Shown here in pieces: positions 60,093-64,000 of a DNA stretch of 64,000 bases (the stretch's first letter is position 1; every line of letters begins with the position of its first letter). The notes below the pieces were generated by a model that was not told the DNA's origin, made no database searches, and worked only from the letters and a program-made list of their open reading frames with translations. This stretch comes from Aestuariibius insulae (lineage in GTDB: Bacteria > Pseudomonadota > Alphaproteobacteria > Rhodobacterales > Rhodobacteraceae): assembly GCF_040783535.2 (NCBI RefSeq), contig NZ_JBFONW020000001.1:682001-746000 (forward strand), in the 5' to 3' direction. Position numbers and translations under genes: made by a program.

Positions 60093-62863
60093 TGTGGACG
60101 CTGGGACCCCTCGGCTTCACGGCGCCTTGGCTGCTTCTTGGCCTGATCGTCCTGCCGATCTTGTGGATCCTGCTCCGGGCGGTTCCGCCCGCGCCGATCC
60201 GCAGACGCTTCCCCGGTGTCGCGCTTTTGCTTGGCCTAAAGGACCGCGAAAGTCAGAGTGACCGAACCCCATGGTGGCTTCTCCTGCTCCGGCTTCTCGC
60301 GGCGGCTGCGATTATCATCGGCTTTGCCGGGCCTGTTCTGAACCCTCAGGAACAAAGGTCGGGAGACGGTCCGCTCCTTGTTCTGCTGGACGGAACATGG
60401 GCCGATGCCCGTGATTGGCCGCGCCGGATGGAACGGACATCGGCGCTTCTCGATGACGCGGCTCGCAGGGGCCGCCCGGTGGCCATCGCCGTGGCTACGG
60501 ATCTTGAGCCGGACCTCGTGATGCAGCCTGCGGAAAGCTGGATGACACGCTTGCCGTCTCTTGCTCCGCGCCCGTTCGAGCCCGATAGCGAAGCGCTTCT
60601 GGCTTGGGTCGATGAGCTGGAAGGACCGTTCGACACGTTCTGGTTCTCTGACGGACTTGAGCGCGAGAGCCGCGAGCCCGTTCTGCAAGCGCTTGAGGCA
60701 AAGGGGGACGTCTTCGTCTATCAGACGCCGCGCCCTGTCCTTGGTCTTGGCCCCGCGACCTTCGCGGATGGTCAGATCGAGATGACAATCAACAGATCCT
60801 CCGGAGCGGGTCCCGGCGCAGTTACGGTCCAGGCCTTCGGACTGGACCCCGCGGGGGTGGAACGGAATCTTGCGCAGATCGAGACTGAGTTCGAACCTGC
60901 GGCCCGGACGCTCGATGTGGCTCTGACGCTTCCGCCGGAATTACGCAACAGGATCAGCCGGTTCCAGCTTGATGGTGTCCGGTCAGCGGCTGCCGTGAGC
61001 TTGACGGATGATGCACTCAAACGTCGCGAGGTTGCCTTGATCGCGGGCCGGGAGGAACGGGAAGAGATCGATCTTCTTTCGCCACTTCACTATGTGCGAC
61101 AGGCGCTGGCTCCGACCGCTGATATTCTTGAGGGTGTTCTGGACGACCTGTTGATCGCGGCTCCGGATGTCATCGTTCTGGCGGATGTCGCAACGCTATC
61201 TCCCAACGAGGTGGACGTTCTGTTTGACTGGGTCGAGGAGGGGGGAATGCTCCTTCGCTTTGCCGGACCAAGGCTTGCCGCAAGTGATGTGAGCCGCGGC
61301 GAAGAGGATCCGCTGATGCCTGTCCGGCTCCGTGCCGGCGGAAGGACCGTTGGCGGCGCGATGAGCTGGGGAGAGCCCAAAGCGCTTGCACCCTTTGAAG
61401 AGGACTCGCCATTTTACGGATTGAGCGTCCCGGACGACGTCGCTGTCTCGGCCCAGGTCGTCGCAGAGCCAGGCCCGGAGCTGGACGAGCGGGTGATCGC
61501 TGAACTCACTGACGGAACCCCCCTCGTGACCCGTAAGGTTCTGGGAGAGGGGCAGGTCGTCCTTTTCCACGTCACAGCCAATGCCGAATGGACGACATTG
61601 CCCTTATCGGGTCTTTTCGTGCAGATGCTCGAGAGGCTCGCGGTTCTGACCCGGCCCGAGCGGCCCACGGTGGAGGATCTTGCCGGAACGACATGGGCGC
61701 CTGAAGAGGTACTCGATGCCTTTGGACAGCTAAGCGAGGCAGACCGATTAAATGGTGTGACCGGAGAGGTTCTGGCTGAGGGAACATTGTCGGCGGAGGT
61801 GCCTCCTGGACTATATGCGGGCGAAGAGGCGCGAATTGCCGTGAATGTGATAAAGGCTGACACTGAACTTGCCCCCGCGTTTTGGCCTGCCCGCATTCCT
61901 GTCGAAGGACCTAGCCTTGATCAGGAGCGCCCGCTCAAGGGCCTCTTGATTGCAGTCGCGCTCGCCCTTCTCACTTTTGATATTCTTGCCTCCCTTCTCG
62001 TCTCCGGGCGACTGCGTGGCCCCAGATCTGGCGTTGCTGCTCTGATCGCACTTCTCCTCATGCTCCCGCCAGTGGCTGAGGCGCAGGAGAGAAGCGAGAT
62101 GACCGATGACGCCCTTGCGCAGGTCGCGACCGGCGAAGTGGTCTTGGCCCATATCTTGACCGGAGATCCAACAGTCGATGAGGTGGCAGAGGCCGGGCTG
62201 CGCGGTCTGTCGAACGTTCTCTTCGCCCGCACTTCCATCGAGCCTGGCGAGCCGATCGCGATCGATATTGAACGGGATGAACTCGCCTTTTTCCCATTCC
62301 TTTATTGGCCGATCACCGCCAATCAGCCGCTTCCCTCGCGGGAAGCCTACGGCAAGATTAACCGCTATCTGCGTAACGGGGGGATGATCCTCTTTGACAC
62401 GCGCGACTCAGATACGGCAGGGTTCGGCAGTGGCTCGCCCGAAGGTCGCAGGCTGCAGGCCATCGCTCGTGCGCTGGACATTCCTCCGCTCGAGCCCGTG
62501 CCCGAGGATCATGTGCTGACGCGCACGTTCTACCTGATCCAAGCCTTTCCGGGTCGATACACAAGCCGCGATGTCTGGGTCGAGGCCTCCCCGCCGGATG
62601 CCGAACGGGCCCCGGGAATGCCCTTCCGCAACCTTAACGACGGGGTAACGCCCGTGGTGATCGGCGGCAATGACTGGGCCTCGGCCTGGGCCATTGGCGC
62701 GCGCGGCAACTGGATGCTGCCCATCGGTCGCGGCGCAGCGGGTGACCGGCAACGCGAGTTTGCTTTCCGCTTTGGCGTCAACCTGATCATGCATGTACTG
62801 ACCGGCAATTATAAATCCGATCAGGTTCACGTGCCCGATCTGCTCGACAGGCTGGGCCAATGA
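60092..62863 (+). CDS. BatA-like and DUF4159-domain membrane protein
   Basis: A 923-residue protein. The N-terminal BatA-type region (LGFTAPWLLLGLIVLPILWI) holds two transmembrane helices and a basic loop. A long central domain is flanked later by GLLIAVALALLTFDILASLL and VAALIALLLMLPP, two more helices. The C-terminal 250 residues are DUF4159, with LFDTRDSD and the FPFLYWPI motif. ATG at 60092 overlaps the DUF58 stop (TGATG). It probably forms an envelope complex with its neighbours; function unknown. Confidence 0.88.
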   Translation: MWTLGPLGFTAPWLLLGLIVLPILWILLRAVPPAPIRRRFPGVALLLGLKDRESQSDRTPWWLLLLRLLAAAAIIIGFAGPVLNPQEQRSGDGPLLVLLDGTWADARDWPRRMERTSALLDDAARRGRPVAIAVATDLEPDLVMQPAESWMTRLPSLAPRPFEPDSEALLAWVDELEGPFDTFWFSDGLERESREPVLQALEAKGDVFVYQTPRPVLGLGPATFADGQIEMTINRSSGAGPGAVTVQAFGLDPAGVERNLAQIETEFEPAARTLDVALTLPPELRNRISRFQLDGVRSAAAVSLTDDALKRREVALIAGREEREEIDLLSPLHYVRQALAPTADILEGVLDDLLIAAPDVIVLADVATLSPNEVDVLFDWVEEGGMLLRFAGPRLAASDVSRGEEDPLMPVRLRAGGRTVGGAMSWGEPKALAPFEEDSPFYGLSVPDDVAVSAQVVAEPGPELDERVIAELTDGTPLVTRKVLGEGQVVLFHVTANAEWTTLPLSGLFVQMLERLAVLTRPERPTVEDLAGTTWAPEEVLDAFGQLSEADRLNGVTGEVLAEGTLSAEVPPGLYAGEEARIAVNVIKADTELAPAFWPARIPVEGPSLDQERPLKGLLIAVALALLTFDILASLLVSGRLRGPRSGVAALIALLLMLPPVAEAQERSEMTDDALAQVATGEVVLAHILTGDPTVDEVAEAGLRGLSNVLFARTSIEPGEPIAIDIERDELAFFPFLYWPITANQPLPSREAYGKINRYLRNGGMILFDTRDSDTAGFGSGSPEGRRLQAIARALDIPPLEPVPEDHVLTRTFYLIQAFPGRYTSRDVWVEASPPDAERAPGMPFRNLNDGVTPVVIGGNDWASAWAIGARGNWMLPIGRGAAGDRQREFAFRFGVNLIMHVLTGNYKSDQVHVPDLLDRLGQ

Positions 62864-64000
62864 CCGGAACGCTGATCTTCAACCCGCTCCTGGAATGGAT
62901 GCTCATCTATGCAGTGGCAGGTGTCGCAGTGCTGGCTGTCGGTCTTGCGCTTTGGCGCGGCTTGCGCGGATGGTGGCTGCGGGGTTTGGCAGGCGCGATG
63001 TTGGTTTTGGCCCTCGTTAATCCGTCGCTCCAACAAGAGGAGCGTGCGCCCTTATCGGACATCGTGATGCTGGTGGTCGATCGATCTGCCAGTCAGCGGA
63101 TTGCGGATCGCCCGGCGCAAACCGAAGCGGCTTTGCGGCAGTTGACCCAAGAGATCGAGGCGCGTCCCAATACCCAACTTCGGATTGTAGAGGTTGGCGA
63201 CGGCGAAGGCGACGAAGGCACACGTCTTATGGCGGCTTTGCAGGAGGCTATCGCGGAAGAGCCGCGGGCCCGGATCGCGGGTATCCTCGCCATCACTGAC
63301 GGGCGCGTCCACGATTTCGAACAGGCCCCGGACCTGCCTGCACCGTTTCATACCTTGCTGACCGGGGAGGAGGACGATTGGGACAGGCGGCTCGTCGTCC
63401 AAAACGCCCCTGCCTTCGCCATCTTGGGGGAATCGGTCGATTTGACTGTCCGGATCGAGGACCAGGGCGAAGCGCCAGAAGGGACGCTGGCGGATCTGAC
63501 CATCGCCGTCGACGAGAATCCTCCGATGACATTCCAGGTCCCGCTTGGTCAGGATGTCCAGCTTCCGGTGACCCTTCCACATGGAGGCCGTAATGTCCTA
63601 CAGTTCACCACCCCCGCCATGGAGGGTGAACTCACAGACCGAAACAATGTCGCTGTCGTTTCGATCAATGGCGTGCGGGATCGTCTTCGGGTCCTTCTCG
63701 TCTCAGGCGAGCCGCATCCAGGCGAGCGGACTTGGCGCAACCTTCTTAAATCCGACAGCTCGGTTGACTTGGTGCATTTCACCATCCTGCGCCCGCCTGA
63801 AAAAGAGGATGGCGTGCGCGTCGACGAACTGAGCCTCATCGCGTTTCCGACCCGCGAGCTTTTCCTCGACAAGATCGACGAATTCGATCTGATCATTTTT
63901 GATCGCTACAAGCGGCGGGGCATCCTTCTTCCGCAATATTTCGAGAATATCCGCTCTTATGTCGAACGCGGAGGCGCTGTTCTTGTCGCGGCGGGACCGG
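62860..64000 (+). CDS. Large membrane protein of the MoxR locus, cut by the window end
   Basis: An open frame of at least 380 residues running off the window. Two transmembrane helices lie near residues 10-30 and 40-55, followed by LSDIVMLVVDRSASQRIADR, a VWA-like start with a DxSxS motif. The visible end (FDLIIFDRYKRRGILLPQYF, ERGGAVLVAAGP) resembles the glutamine-amidotransferase-like domain of related proteins in these loci. The ATG at 62860 overlaps the DUF4159-gene stop. Confidence 0.85.
   Translation, partial: MTGTLIFNPLLEWMLIYAVAGVAVLAVGLALWRGLRGWWLRGLAGAMLVLALVNPSLQQEERAPLSDIVMLVVDRSASQRIADRPAQTEAALRQLTQEIEARPNTQLRIVEVGDGEGDEGTRLMAALQEAIAEEPRARIAGILAITDGRVHDFEQAPDLPAPFHTLLTGEEDDWDRRLVVQNAPAFAILGESVDLTVRIEDQGEAPEGTLADLTIAVDENPPMTFQVPLGQDVQLPVTLPHGGRNVLQFTTPAMEGELTDRNNVAVVSINGVRDRLRVLLVSGEPHPGERTWRNLLKSDSSVDLVHFTILRPPEKEDGVRVDELSLIAFPTRELFLDKIDEFDLIIFDRYKRRGILLPQYFENIRSYVERGGAVLVAAGP

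Overview
The window looks like chromosomal DNA of a marine alphaproteobacterium of the Rhodobacteraceae (roseobacter group). This rests on high GC content, densely packed operons with ATGA stop/start overlaps, and family content: urate hydroxylase PuuD with a C-terminal heme, a PuuE-UraD fusion, a SoeABC-type sulfite dehydrogenase, taurine:pyruvate aminotransferase with TauABC, a SitABCD metal transporter, a Hint-domain protein, and a MoxR/DUF58/DUF4159 locus. No phage, transposase, CRISPR array, rRNA or tRNA was seen. One structured RNA, the small SRP RNA, lies on the minus strand at about 1659-1757.

Layout. 0-5.6 kb: TetR regulator with divergent alpha/beta hydrolase and shared operators, SRP RNA, CpdB-like nucleotidase, NudC, an SRPBCC protein and a small lipoprotein. 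5.6-11 kb: purine-ring catabolism (allA, ureidoglycine aminohydrolase, puuE-uraD fusion, uraH, puuD). 11-24 kb: a galactoside locus on the minus strand. It has a binding protein, two permeases, alpha- and beta-galactosidases, mutarotase, SDR, lactonase, dgoK and dgoA, with a divergent IclR regulator and ABC ATPase. 24-32 kb: soeA, an M42 peptidase, soeB, soeC and two NTF2-like genes, with a small LuxR-type regulator upstream. 32-35 kb: a membrane wHTH/TPR protein and a lamin-tail/Hint protein. 35-40 kb: tpa divergent from tauABC. 40-44 kb: hmgA, an MBL-fold hydrolase and a FAH-family gene. 44-46 kb: KefF-like and Kef-type antiporter genes. 46-50 kb: sitABCD behind a Mur/Fur-like box. 50-58 kb: mixed housekeeping including polA. 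58-64 kb: MoxR, DUF58 and DUF4159 genes plus a large membrane protein cut by the window edge.

How the genes fit together. Taurine taken up by TauABC would be transaminated by Tpa; the sulfite released later by Xsc (not in the window) could be oxidised by SoeABC. Galactosides would be cleaved, then galactose oxidised through a De Ley-Doudoroff-like route, although galactonate dehydratase is not in the window. Urate would pass through PuuD, UraH and UraD to allantoin and on to glyoxylate, although the allantoate-hydrolysing step is missing here.

The most unusual signal is not a gene. It is a family of 22-bp perfect palindromes with a TTCTAGAA core, arranged in arrays of two or three with 5-6 bp spacers, at four intergenic sites. 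In two unrelated ABC-transporter operons such a pair directly follows a GC-rich hairpin placed after the solute-binding-protein gene. Three further candidate dispersed repeats are described, one of which lies in frame inside soeA. TauC carries a large periplasmic insertion with a cadherin-like sequence pattern, and the galactoside-locus SDR lacks the usual catalytic lysine.
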